From DATARH01 sp035534855 (lineage in GTDB: Bacteria; Pseudomonadota; Alphaproteobacteria; ATCC43930; CGMCC-115725): a stretch of DNA of 64,000 nucleotides. This document shows, in pieces, positions 49,886-58,760 of this stretch. The stretch lies in the NCBI GenBank assembly GCA_035534855.1, contig DATLRD010000091.1, positions 1 through 64,000 on the forward strand, read 5' to 3'. The position numbers were made by a program, and so were the translations under genes. Every line of letters begins with the position of its first letter. The stretch's first letter is position 1. The notes beneath the pieces are model-generated. The model saw nothing but the letters and a program-made list of their open reading frames with translations, made no database searches and was not told where the DNA came from.

Positions 49886-51442
49886 ATGACGGAAAGAGAT
49901 TTAGACCGGCGCCGCCGCCCATGGTGGAAGGGCGGTCGCGGCGTCGCGCTCGCGGCAGGATTGTGCGCCGCGGTTGCGCTGTCGCCGCTGGTATGGGCTC
50001 CGACCACGACGGCATCGGCAGACACGCCTGCCGCCACCGAGGCGCAGCTGCCGCCGCAGAGCTTTGCCCCGCTGGTGAAAAAGGTGCTGCCCTCGGTGGT
50101 CAACATCTCGGTCACCGAAAAGCCGGCCGCCGACGAGATGTCGGAACAGACGTTCCAGGGACCGCAAGGACCGTTCGACCAGTTTCTCCGCCGGTTCTTT
50201 GAGCAGCACGGCGGCCTCCCGCATGAATTTCCCGGCGAGCCCAGCCAAAGCGGGGTCAAACGCATCGCGCTCGGCTCCGGCTTCATCATCGATCCGTCGG
50301 GCTACATCGTCACCAACAACCATGTGATCGGGCAGGCCGAGCGCGTTGTGGTCATCCTGCAGGACGGCAAGAAATACACGGCGAAGATCATTGGGCGCGA
50401 CCTGCGCACCGATCTGGCGCTGTTGAAGATCGATGCCGGGCATCCCCTGCCGAGCGTCAACTGGGGCGACAGCAACGCCGCACAGGTCGGCGATTGGGTG
50501 GTCGCGGTCGGCAACCCGTTCGGGCTCGGCGGCACGGTGACCACCGGGATCATCTCGGCGCGCGGGCGCGACATTCATGAAGGACAGTTCGACGATTTCC
50601 TGCAGATCGATGCGCCGATCAACCGCGGCAATTCGGGCGGCCCGACCTTTAACCTGCAAGGCCAGGTCATCGGCATCAACACCGCGATCTACTCGCCCAA
50701 CGGCGGCAGCGTCGGCATCGGCTTTGCGATCCCGTCCAGCATCGCCTCGCGAGTCATCACGCAGTTGCGCGAACACGGCAAGGTCGAGCGCGGTTGGCTC
50801 GGCGTGCAGATTCAGCAGGTGACGCCGGCGATTGCGGCCAGCCTCGGCCTGCACGACGGCGAAGGCGCGCTGGTTGCGGTGGTCACCCCGAACAGCGCCG
50901 CCGCCAAGGCCGGGCTAAAGCAGGGCGACGTCGTGCTGTCGTTCAACGGCGCGCCGATCAAGAAGCTGCGTGATCTGTCGCGGGTGGTTGCCAACACCGC
51001 GCCGCATTCAAGCTCGCCGATGACGGTGTGGCGCGACGGCAAGAGCCTGACGATGAACGTCACCGTCGGCGAAGCCCCGGAAAACCCGCAGCTCGCCTCA
51101 GCCAGCGAACCGCAGCAGGAAGCGAACGCCGATCAGGCTTCGGCGCTCGGCATGCATTTCGGGCCGCTCACCCCCGCGGCGCGGCGCGAATTGCAGATCG
51201 GCCATGACGTACAGGGCGTGGTGATCACCGGCGTCGACGGCGGCAGCCTGGCCGACAATCTGGGCTTTGCCAGCGGCGACATCGTGCAGGAGATCAACCA
51301 GCACCCAGTCACCTCGCCGCAGGAAGCAGCCGACGCGCTGAAGGCAATCGCCCATTCCGCGCACAAGGACGCGCTGCTGCTGCTCAACCGGCGCGGCGTG
51401 ACCCAGTATGTCGGGATCAACATGGCGAAACAGTCGGGCTGA
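49886..51442 (+). CDS. HtrA/DegP-type periplasmic serine protease 1
   Basis: 518 residues from the ATG at 49886. A membrane/signal segment (about 18-38) precedes the trypsin-like domain with catalytic triad His146 (TNNHVIG), Asp176 (RTDLALLKID) and Ser250 (NRGNSGGP); two PDZ domains follow (about 305-390 and 420-515). Family members degrade misfolded envelope proteins. An intrinsic terminator lies 20 bp after the stop. A paralogue lies 8.5 kb downstream in opposite orientation; this copy has a shorter linker and a basic N-terminus before the hydrophobic segment. Confidence 0.94.
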   Translation: MTERDLDRRRRPWWKGGRGVALAAGLCAAVALSPLVWAPTTTASADTPAATEAQLPPQSFAPLVKKVLPSVVNISVTEKPAADEMSEQTFQGPQGPFDQFLRRFFEQHGGLPHEFPGEPSQSGVKRIALGSGFIIDPSGYIVTNNHVIGQAERVVVILQDGKKYTAKIIGRDLRTDLALLKIDAGHPLPSVNWGDSNAAQVGDWVVAVGNPFGLGGTVTTGIISARGRDIHEGQFDDFLQIDAPINRGNSGGPTFNLQGQVIGINTAIYSPNGGSVGIGFAIPSSIASRVITQLREHGKVERGWLGVQIQQVTPAIAASLGLHDGEGALVAVVTPNSAAAKAGLKQGDVVLSFNGAPIKKLRDLSRVVANTAPHSSSPMTVWRDGKSLTMNVTVGEAPENPQLASASEPQQEANADQASALGMHFGPLTPAARRELQIGHDVQGVVITGVDGGSLADNLGFASGDIVQEINQHPVTSPQEAADALKAIAHSAHKDALLLLNRRGVTQYVGINMAKQSG

Positions 51443-51462
51443 GCCAGCAGCCGAGGCTAACG

Positions 51463-51490
51463 AAAAGGGCGCCCGCGGGCGCCCTTTTTT
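51463..51490. terminator. Intrinsic terminator, two-way
   Basis: AAAA, then the self-complementary 18-bp GGGCGCCCGCGGGCGCCC, then TTTTTT. It works for the protease gene on the plus strand and, with the A-run read as U on the other strand, for the convergent HTH gene. Confidence 0.92.
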
Positions 51491-51515
51491 GTGGCAGTGG
51501 ACCGATCGTCGGTCC

Positions 51516-52592
51516 TTAGCGGTGGTGGCGCCAGTGCGGCTCGGCCCGCGCGCTGTCGCCGTGCGCCGCCAGCGGCACCCGCGCCTCGAGTCGCTCGAGC
51601 TCGATGCGGGTCCGGGCGCCGGCGCGCAGCAGCCGGTCGGTAGCCTCGCGCAGCGCCGAACGGCTATCGACGGTGTCGTCGGCCAGCGCCGCGTCAAACG
51701 CCGCGAGGAACGCGGCGATATCGCCATCCACCCGCGCCCGCAATTCCTGATCGATAAAATTGCCGCCCTCTTTGCGCCGCCCGGGATCGGCGTCGCGCGT
51801 CTCGGCGCGCTCGCCATAGGGCGAATAGCCGTAGCGCGCCGGCGGCGGATCGCGCGGCGGCAGAGGCGGGCGCAAATCGGGCCGCTCCGCTGCCGGCGGC
51901 GGCGCGGGAGCCGCCACGGCAACCGGCGGACCAGCGGGTGCCGGTTGCCCGTTGGTGCCGTTGCCGCCGAGCGACAGATGCAGCGTGCGCCGCTGCTCGG
52001 CGTTCGCCGGTGCCGGCGGTTGCGGCGCAGCGGCGGGCCGCGCCATCATCGGGCGCGGCGGCTGCGCCGCCGGGCCCGCGCGGTCCGCATGAGTGCTGGC
52101 GTTATGAGTGCTGGCGTTATGAGTGCTCGCGTTATGAGTGCTGGCGTTGGCATCAAAGCCGTTGGGACCGGGTGCCGATCCGTTGCCACCGGGCGCCAGC
52201 CCGATACCGTAAGGCGCCAGACCGTTGCCGCCCGGTGCCAATCCATTGCGATTGGCGCCGGCGTCGTTGCTTCGGCGTTCCAGGCCGACGGCCGGTGCAG
52301 GAAGCGGCAGGGCCACGCCATTTTCGGCCGGATGCCCAGCCGCGGCGCCGTTGCCGTTATGCGTCAGGGTCGATTCGGGATGCGCCTTGATCAACTGCGG
52401 CTCTGCCGGCAGCAATTCGCTTTCGGCCACAGGTTGTCGCGCCTTACTTCGACTCACGATATAACTGATCGCTGGCGGCGAACAATCATAGGTTCTGGCG
52501 ATACTGGCCAGCGTCTCCCCTTTTTCGTAACGGGCCATGATCAACGGCCAATCCGTCTGGGGAATCTTTCCGCGCTTACCCGACTTTTCCAT
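51516..52592 (-). CDS. HTH-domain protein with long disordered, repeat-bearing region
   Basis: 358 residues from the ATG at 52592 with AGGA 7 bp upstream. The N-terminus (about 8-52) is a helix-turn-helix of the resolvase/homeodomain-like kind: DWPLIMARYEKGETLASIARTYDCSPPAISYIV. The middle (about 60-255) is Pro/Ala/Asn/Gly-rich and includes four NASTH repeats and NGLAPGG-type repeats. The C-terminus (about 275-358) is helical and charged. I do not recognise the full-length family; DNA binding is an inference from the HTH. About 285 bp upstream hold its promoter region and no gene. Confidence 0.7.
   Translation of the reverse strand: MEKSGKRGKIPQTDWPLIMARYEKGETLASIARTYDCSPPAISYIVSRSKARQPVAESELLPAEPQLIKAHPESTLTHNGNGAAAGHPAENGVALPLPAPAVGLERRSNDAGANRNGLAPGGNGLAPYGIGLAPGGNGSAPGPNGFDANASTHNASTHNASTHNASTHADRAGPAAQPPRPMMARPAAAPQPPAPANAEQRRTLHLSLGGNGTNGQPAPAGPPVAVAAPAPPPAAERPDLRPPLPPRDPPPARYGYSPYGERAETRDADPGRRKEGGNFIDQELRARVDGDIAAFLAAFDAALADDTVDSRSALREATDRLLRAGARTRIELERLEARVPLAAHGDSARAEPHWRHHR
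52089..52148. repeat. 15-bp tandem repeat, 4 copies, in the HTH gene
   Basis: Unit ATGAGTGCTGGCGTT, four copies with a single change (G to C) in the third. In frame it encodes NASTH four times, so copy-number change by slippage would keep the reading frame. Confidence 0.95.
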
Positions 52593-52877
52593 TCTTAGGT
52601 CCTGGCGTTCCAATTTTCTGTTATCTGCTGCCGGAACGGTTCGCGTACTTCTCTGACGCTGAGAAAATTCTCTTCCCGACGCTAAAGTTGCGCTGGAAAT
52701 GAGAAGGTCTCGGAAACGTCGTTGTCGCCTCGGCTGTTTGCCGGGCCTTGCGGAAGGATGACAACCCGCCAGCGTTTTTCTCTGATACGTATCGTAGCGC
52801 CAATTATGTCAGGGTAGAAGTGTTTTTATTTGCGGCGCAACGGTAATTTCCCCGGTTCCGGCCCGTGGGGGCGCAGA

Positions 52878-54311
52878 TCAGAGTCTGACGATCTTTCCTG
52901 GGTTGAGAAGATTGTCAGGATCGAGCGCACGCTTGATCGTCCTCATCACCTCGACGGCCTCGCCGTGTTCAGCCGGCAAGAATTCCATCTTGCCATAGCC
53001 GACCCCGTGTTCACCCGTGCACGTTCCCTCCATTGCAAGGGCCCGGGCGACCATTCGATCGTTAAGACGGCTGGCCTGGGCAATTTCTTCGGGATTCTTG
53101 GGATCGATCATAAACACCAAATGGAAATTGCCGTCGCCGACATGCCCGACCAGCGCCGACAGGATCGTCGACTGGGCCAGGTCCCGTTTGGTCTCGGCTA
53201 TACATTCCGCGAGTCGCGAGATCGGCACACAAACGTCGGTTGCCCAGCCCTGCGACCCGGGGCGCAATGCCAGCGCCGCATAATAGGCGTCGTGCCGGGC
53301 CTGCCACAATTTGTTTCGCTCTTCCTGGGTCGAGGCCCAACGGAAATCGCTGCCGCCGTGCTCGCCGACGATTTCCTCAACGATTCTCACCTGTTCGGCG
53401 ACCCCGGCGGTGGTGCCGTGAAACTCGAAAAACAGCGTCGGCGCGACGGTGTTGTCGAGCTTTGAGTACTTGTTGATCGCGTCGATCTGCGCCTCATCGA
53501 GCAGCTCGATGCGGGCCACCGGCACGCCCGATTGGATCGTCAGGATCACCGAATCGACCGCAGCCTCGATCGTCGGAAAGGCGCAGACCGCGGCCGAGAT
53601 CGCTTCGGGAATGCCGTAGAGCCGCAGCGTGACTTCGGTGATGACCCCGAGCGTCCCTTCGGAGCCGACAAACAGCCGCGTCAAATCATACCCGGCGGCC
53701 GATTTGCGCGCCCGCCGCGCGGTGCGAATCACCCGCCCGTCGGCCAGCACGACGGTCAGCGACAGCACATTCTCGCGCATCGTGCCGTAGCGCACCGCGT
53801 TGGTGCCCGAAGCCCGCGTCGCCGCCATGCCGCCAAGCGACGCATCGGCGCCGGGGTCGATTGGAAAGAACAGCCCGGTGTCGCGCAGGTATTCGTTGAG
53901 TTGCTTGCGGGTCACCCCGGCCTCGACCGTGACGTCGAGGTCTTCGGCGCCGACGCGCAGGACGCGGTTCATCTGCGACAGGTCAACGCACACGCCGCCC
54001 TTCAGCGCCGCGACATGCCCTTCGAGCGAGGTCCCGGTGCCGAACGGGATGATCGGCGCCTGGTAGCGCGCGCACAATTTGACGATCGCGGCGACCTCGT
54101 CGGTGCTGTGCGGAAAGGCGACCGCGTCGGGCGCATGCGCCGGGTGATACGATTCGTCCTGCCCGTGGCGCTCGCAAATCGCCGCCGACGTCGTCAGGCG
54201 GTCGCCCAAAAGCTGGCGCAGCGCCTCGTGCAGGTCCGGGTCGTACGGCTGGCGGAGATAGGCGACGGCGGCCATGGCAGAATTTCGTGCAAAAAGGGAT
54301 TGGGTCAGCAT
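52878..54311 (-). CDS. FAD-linked D-2-hydroxyacid oxidase (D-lactate dehydrogenase / GlcD-like)
   Basis: 477 residues. The FAD-binding PCMH fold shows IIPFGTGTSLEGHV, LNEYLRDTGLFFPIDPGADASLGGM and GSEGTLGVITEV; the C-terminal FAD-oxidase domain has HVGDGNFH and GEHGVGYGK. Such enzymes oxidise D-lactate, D-2-hydroxyglutarate or related acids and pass electrons to cytochrome c or quinone. No signal peptide is clear. Its start is 150 bp from the divergent indolepyruvate oxidoreductase, so aromatic 2-hydroxyacids are a possible substrate. GGGAG lies 2 bp before the ATG; a second ATG is 36 bp on. Confidence 0.88.
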   Translation of the reverse strand: MLTQSLFARNSAMAAVAYLRQPYDPDLHEALRQLLGDRLTTSAAICERHGQDESYHPAHAPDAVAFPHSTDEVAAIVKLCARYQAPIIPFGTGTSLEGHVAALKGGVCVDLSQMNRVLRVGAEDLDVTVEAGVTRKQLNEYLRDTGLFFPIDPGADASLGGMAATRASGTNAVRYGTMRENVLSLTVVLADGRVIRTARRARKSAAGYDLTRLFVGSEGTLGVITEVTLRLYGIPEAISAAVCAFPTIEAAVDSVILTIQSGVPVARIELLDEAQIDAINKYSKLDNTVAPTLFFEFHGTTAGVAEQVRIVEEIVGEHGGSDFRWASTQEERNKLWQARHDAYYAALALRPGSQGWATDVCVPISRLAECIAETKRDLAQSTILSALVGHVGDGNFHLVFMIDPKNPEEIAQASRLNDRMVARALAMEGTCTGEHGVGYGKMEFLPAEHGEAVEVMRTIKRALDPDNLLNPGKIVRL

Positions 54312-54399
54312 TACTCCCGCATTGGAGATGCTGCAATGTTATAGATGGATGGCAGAGTTGCGCAGTTCCAGACGCGAGCCGGCGTTTGTGCCGCCGCGA

Positions 54400-54428
54400 T
54401 TGAGCGAAGTGCCCGCAGCTTGTAGGTT
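54400..54428 (+). promoter_or_regulatory. Possible housekeeping promoter for the indolepyruvate oxidoreductase
   Basis: TTGAGC, a 17-bp spacer and TAGGTT lie 34 bp before the ATG in the divergent region. The -35 fits sigma-70 well; the -10 is weak. Confidence 0.3.
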
Positions 54429-54461
54429 GCCGGCAGAATTACAGAGGCGCAGGAGACCGCG

Positions 54462-57400
54462 ATGACACTGGCGGCGGTTTCGCTCGACGACAAATACGCG
54501 CTCGAACGCGGCCGGGTCTATCTGACCGGCACGCAGGCCCTGGTGCGCCTGCCGCTTTTGCAGCGCCAGCGCGATCTCGCGGCCGGGCTCAACACCGGCT
54601 GCTTCATCGCCGGGTATCGCGGCTCGCCGCTGGGCGGGTTCGACCAGGCGTTGTGGAGCGCGCGGCGTTTTATCGAGAAGAACCACATCAAGTTTCAGCC
54701 GGCGATCAACGAAGAAATGGGCGCCACCGCGGTGTGGGGCACCCAGCAGATCGGCCTGTTTCCCGGCGCCAAATACGACGGCGTGTTTGCGATCTGGTAC
54801 GGCAAGGGGCCGGGTGTCGACCGCAGCGGCGACGCGCTGAAGCACGGCAACTCGGCTGGCACGGCGCGGCACGGCGGCGTGCTGGCGATCGCCGGCGACG
54901 ACCACACCTGCAAATCATCGACGCTGGCGCACCAGTCGGAATACGCGTTCATCGACGCGGCAATCCCGGTCCTGAACCCAGCCGGCATCGACGACATCCT
55001 CGATCTCGGCCTCTACGGCTGGGCGATGTCGCGCTATTCGGGGTGCTGGATCGGCTTCAAGACCGTCGCCGAGACGATGGACAGCTCAGCCTCGGTCTCG
55101 GTCGCGCCCGATCGGATCACGATCGTCGAGCCGGGCGATTTCGCGATGCCATTGGGTGGGCTCAACATCCGCTGGCCCGACCAGCCGCTCGACCAGGAAC
55201 ACCGGCTGCACCGCTACAAGCTCGCCGCCGCGCTCGCCTTCGCCCGCGCCAACCGGCTCGACCGCGTCGTCATCGACAGCCCGCGCCCGCGGATCGGCAT
55301 CGTCACCACCGGCAAATCCTATATCGACCTGCGCCAGTCGCTCGACGATCTCGGCATCGGCGAGGCCGAGGCCGCGGCGCTCGGCCTCAGGGTCTACAAG
55401 GTGGCGATGCCGTGGCCGCTCGAACCCGAGGGCCTTCGCCAATTCGCCGACGGGCTGGAGGAGATCCTCGTCGTCGAAGAAAAGCGGCCGGTCATCGAAG
55501 CACAGCTCAAGGAGCAGCTTTACAACTGGCCGGCCGACCGCCGGCCGCGCATCTTCGGCAAGCACGACGAGACCGGGGCGTGGATGCTGCCGTCAAACGG
55601 CGAATTGACCCCGGCCCAGATCTCGCGCGCGATCGGCAAGCGCTTTGCCGAGTTCGACGCGACCGGCCGGCTCGCCGAGCGGCTGGCGCTGATCGACGCG
55701 CACGAGCGGCGCAATACCGGGCAGGTCGTGCCGTTTGCCCGCACCCCGTATTTCTGCTCGGGTTGCCCGCACAACACCTCGACCAAGGTGCCCGACGGCA
55801 GCCGCGCGCTCGCCGGCATCGGCTGCCACTATCTGTCGCAGTTCATGGACCGCTCGACCGCGACCTTCAGCCAGATGGGCGGCGAAGGCGCGGCATGGAT
55901 CGGCCAGGCGCCGTTTGTCGAGACGCCGCACGTCTTCGCCAACATCGGCGACGGCACCTATACCCATTCCGGCATCCTGGCGATCCGCTCGGCGGTCGCC
56001 GCCAAGGTCAACATGACCTACAAGCTGTTGTTCAACGACGCGGTGGCGATGACCGGCGGCCAGCCGCTCGACGGCGGGCTGACCGTGCCGATGGCGGCGC
56101 GCCAGCTCGCCGCCGAAGGAGTCGGGCCAATCGTCGTCGTCACCGACGAGCCCGAGAAATACGCGCCCGGCACCGATTTCCCGCCGGGCGCGACCGTGCG
56201 GCACCGCGACGAACTCGACCATGTGCAGCGCGATTTGCGCGAGCTGCCGGGCGTTACGGCGATCATCTACGACCAGACCTGCGCCGCCGAAAAGCGCCGC
56301 CGCCGCAAGCGCGGCCGCTTTCCGGACCCGGCGCGCCGCGTCGTCATCAACGAGGCGGTGTGCGAAGGCTGCGGCGACTGCTCGACCCAGTCGAACTGCC
56401 TGTCGGTGGTGCCGGTCGAGACCGAGTTCGGCCGCAAGCGGGCGATCGACCAGTCGAGCTGCAACAAGGATTTCTCGTGCCTTAAGGGTTTCTGCCCGAG
56501 CTTTGTGACGGTCGAAGGCGGCAGCCTTAAAAGGCGCGAAGGCGGTGATCTCGGCGAGGACGGGCTGCCGCCCCTGCCCGCCCCTTCCCTGCCGACGCTC
56601 GACCGGCCCTACGGCATCCTCGTCACCGGCGTCGGCGGCACCGGCGTGGTGACGATCGGCGCGCTGCTCGGTATGGCGGCCCATCTCGAAGGCAAGGGCG
56701 TCGGCGTACTCGACATGCTCGGCATGGCGCAGAAAGGCGGCGCCGTGATGAGCCACATCCGCATCGCCGAGACGCCCGAAGCGCTGCACGCGGCGCGCAT
56801 CGGGGCCGGCGGCGCCGATCTGCTGCTCGGCTGCGACCTCGTCGTCGCTGCCAGCGCCGAGGGGCTTTCCAAGCTCGACCCGCAGACCAGCCACGCGATC
56901 GTAAACACGCACGAGACGATCACCGGCGACTTCACCCGCCACCCGGACCTTAATTTCCCCGGCGCCGAACTGTGCCGCGCGATCGCGCTGGCGGCCGGGC
57001 CGGACCGCGCTGAATTTCTCGATGTAACCGGGCTGGCGACTGGCCTCTTCGGCGATTCGATCGCGACCAACCTGTTCACCCTCGGCTATGCCTTTCAGCG
57101 CGGGCTGGTGCCGGTATCGGACGCGGCGATCGAGCGCGCGATCGAGCTCAACGCGGTCGCGGTCGCGTTCAACCGCGCCGCGTTCCGCTGGGGGCGCCGT
57201 GCCGCAATCGACCGGAAGCTGGTCGAAGCCCGCGCCGCAGGGCGCAGCGCGGCGCCGGCCGAACGGCTGTCGGAGACGCTGGACGAGGCGATCGCGCGGC
57301 GGGTCGCGTTCCTGAACGGCTACCAGAACGCCGCCTATGCCGAGCGCTACGCCGCGCGGGTGCGGCGGGTGCGCGCCGCGGAGGAGGCCGCGCTGCCCGG

Positions 57401-57938
57401 CAGCACCGCGCTGTCCGACGCGGCAGCGCGTGCGCTGTTCAAGGTGATGGCCTACAAGGACGAATACGAGGTCGCGCGGCTGTACGCCGACACCGATTTC
57501 GTGCACCGCATCGCCGGGCGGTTCGAGGGTCCGTACAAGCTGCGCTTCCACCTGGCGCCGCCGATCCTCGGCGATCGCGACCCGGAAACCGGCCACCTCA
57601 AGAAGCGCAGCTTTGGGCCGTGGATGCTGCCGGCGTTCCGCGTGCTGGCCAAATTCCGCGGGCTGCGCGGCACCGCCTTCGACATTTTCGGCCGTACCCC
57701 GGAACGCCGCGCCGAACGCGCGCTGATCGCCGAGGTCGAGGCCCAGCTCGACGAGATCTGCGCCGGGCTTAACGCGGCCAACCACGCGGTCGCGGTCGAG
57801 CTGGCGGCGGTGCCGCTCGACATCCGCGGCTTCGGTCACATCAAGGAAGCAAGCTTGGCGCAAGCCCGCGCGAAGACCGAAGCGTTGCTCCGTGGGTTCC
57901 GCTCGGCCCCGCCGCCGCGTGCGCTGGCCGCCGAATAG
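54462..57938 (+). CDS. Indolepyruvate ferredoxin oxidoreductase, fused alpha/beta form
   Basis: 1158 residues, the length of the fused IorAB-type enzymes. The N-terminal pyruvate-ferredoxin-like domains show GYRGSPLGGFD, the TPP domain carries IGDGTYTHSGILAI around residue 497, the iron-sulfur segment CEGCGDCSTQSNC ... CNKDFSCLKGFC (about 632-685) and the C-terminal gamma domain starts VTGVGGTGVVTIGALL (about 716). It decarboxylates arylpyruvates to aryl-acetyl-CoA with ferredoxin as acceptor. FdxA is a possible partner. Usually part of aromatic amino-acid breakdown. Confidence 0.95.
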   Translation: MTLAAVSLDDKYALERGRVYLTGTQALVRLPLLQRQRDLAAGLNTGCFIAGYRGSPLGGFDQALWSARRFIEKNHIKFQPAINEEMGATAVWGTQQIGLFPGAKYDGVFAIWYGKGPGVDRSGDALKHGNSAGTARHGGVLAIAGDDHTCKSSTLAHQSEYAFIDAAIPVLNPAGIDDILDLGLYGWAMSRYSGCWIGFKTVAETMDSSASVSVAPDRITIVEPGDFAMPLGGLNIRWPDQPLDQEHRLHRYKLAAALAFARANRLDRVVIDSPRPRIGIVTTGKSYIDLRQSLDDLGIGEAEAAALGLRVYKVAMPWPLEPEGLRQFADGLEEILVVEEKRPVIEAQLKEQLYNWPADRRPRIFGKHDETGAWMLPSNGELTPAQISRAIGKRFAEFDATGRLAERLALIDAHERRNTGQVVPFARTPYFCSGCPHNTSTKVPDGSRALAGIGCHYLSQFMDRSTATFSQMGGEGAAWIGQAPFVETPHVFANIGDGTYTHSGILAIRSAVAAKVNMTYKLLFNDAVAMTGGQPLDGGLTVPMAARQLAAEGVGPIVVVTDEPEKYAPGTDFPPGATVRHRDELDHVQRDLRELPGVTAIIYDQTCAAEKRRRRKRGRFPDPARRVVINEAVCEGCGDCSTQSNCLSVVPVETEFGRKRAIDQSSCNKDFSCLKGFCPSFVTVEGGSLKRREGGDLGEDGLPPLPAPSLPTLDRPYGILVTGVGGTGVVTIGALLGMAAHLEGKGVGVLDMLGMAQKGGAVMSHIRIAETPEALHAARIGAGGADLLLGCDLVVAASAEGLSKLDPQTSHAIVNTHETITGDFTRHPDLNFPGAELCRAIALAAGPDRAEFLDVTGLATGLFGDSIATNLFTLGYAFQRGLVPVSDAAIERAIELNAVAVAFNRAAFRWGRRAAIDRKLVEARAAGRSAAPAERLSETLDEAIARRVAFLNGYQNAAYAERYAARVRRVRAAEEAALPGSTALSDAAARALFKVMAYKDEYEVARLYADTDFVHRIAGRFEGPYKLRFHLAPPILGDRDPETGHLKKRSFGPWMLPAFRVLAKFRGLRGTAFDIFGRTPERRAERALIAEVEAQLDEICAGLNAANHAVAVELAAVPLDIRGFGHIKEASLAQARAKTEALLRGFRSAPPPRALAAE

Positions 57939-58004
57939 CCGGGCTTTCAGGGAATTTTAGGAACGGCCTGCGAGCCTGCCGGCGACGCATCAACGGGGGA
58001 CGGC

Positions 58005-58637
58005 GTGAGACGCTGGATCGGTCTTGTTGGCCTGGCGCTGCTCGCCGCGGCGAGCGCCCCGGCACTCGCCTGTCAGAGCCGGGGCAACCCGCTGCTCGAC
58101 GAGAACTTCAAGAACCCAGAGATCGGTTGGGGCAAGCCCGACGCGATCGCCGACTACACGCCGCGCGGGCTCGTCATGCGGCCGCCGGTCAACGGCAGCG
58201 CGTGGCGCTGGAACCGCAATTTCTCGATGGCGCGCGCCGATCTGTGCGTCGACGAGCAAAACCCGGCGATGATGCCGAACTCGGCCAACGAGCGGAACGT
58301 CGGCGATGTCGGGATCTGGTTCTGGGGCAAGGACGCGCAGAATTTCTACACCGCGACGATCGCGCCGGACGGCACCGCCGCGATCGACCGGCTGGTCAAC
58401 GGCGTGTGGCAGACGGTCGTCGCGCCGACCCGCACCGCCTCCGTACGCGCCGCGCCCGGCGCGCGCAACGAGATCGAAATCGTGACCAGTGGCAATTCGG
58501 CGAGCTTCTTCGTCAATGGCAGCCACGTCGCCGAGTTTCACGGCCAGGCCCCGCCGGGCGGTGGCGCACCGGGGGTTTATGCCGAAAGCGGCCCCGACAT
58601 CACCACCTGGCTGTTCCCGCGCGTGCGGCTGTATTGA
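58005..58637 (+). CDS. Secreted hypothetical protein, laminin-G/DUF1080-like beta-sandwich
   Basis: 210 residues from a GTG with GGGGGA upstream. A signal peptide (RRWIGLVGLALLAAASAPALA) ends before CQSRG. The mature part looks all-beta: ENFKNPEIGWGK, VGIWFWGKDAQNFYTATIAPDG, EIEIVTSGNSASFFVNGSHVAEF. This pattern fits the 3-keto-disaccharide hydrolase/concanavalin-like fold, but catalytic residues are not evident and the assignment is tentative. Extracytoplasmic. The stop is 40 bp before a 15-bp tandem array. Confidence 0.65.
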   Translation: MRRWIGLVGLALLAAASAPALACQSRGNPLLDENFKNPEIGWGKPDAIADYTPRGLVMRPPVNGSAWRWNRNFSMARADLCVDEQNPAMMPNSANERNVGDVGIWFWGKDAQNFYTATIAPDGTAAIDRLVNGVWQTVVAPTRTASVRAAPGARNEIEIVTSGNSASFFVNGSHVAEFHGQAPPGGGAPGVYAESGPDITTWLFPRVRLY

Positions 58638-58677
58638 CCGCCGGCGGCGGCCGGCATCAGGGCCGGGCGCCGGGCTT

Positions 58678-58754
58678 CCCGGTCCTGCACCTCCCGGTCC
58701 TGCACCTCCCGCGGTCCTGCACCTCCCGGTCCTGCACCTCCCGGTCCTGCACCT
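58678..58754. repeat. Intergenic 15-bp tandem repeat, 5 copies
   Basis: Unit CCCGGTCCTGCACCT, five copies in 77 bp; the third copy has a 2-bp GC insertion. It fills the gap between the convergent secreted-protein and DUF389 genes and ends 6 bp before the DUF389 stop. Confidence 0.95.
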
Positions 58755-58760
58755 CAAGGA

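Noticed and set aside
52784..52793. Palindrome GATACGTATC upstream of the HTH gene
   Set aside because: Ten-base palindromes of this kind are expected by chance and no second copy was seen nearby.
52621..52803. 60-residue minus-strand frame upstream of the HTH gene
   Set aside because: Basic, low-quality composition, no ribosome site and no family; more likely the promoter region.
55593..57863. 756-residue minus-strand frame inside the indolepyruvate oxidoreductase gene
   Set aside because: Antisense shadow; the plus-strand gene has full domain motifs.
58678..58754. CRISPR array
   Set aside because: Units are directly adjacent without spacers and no cas gene is present.
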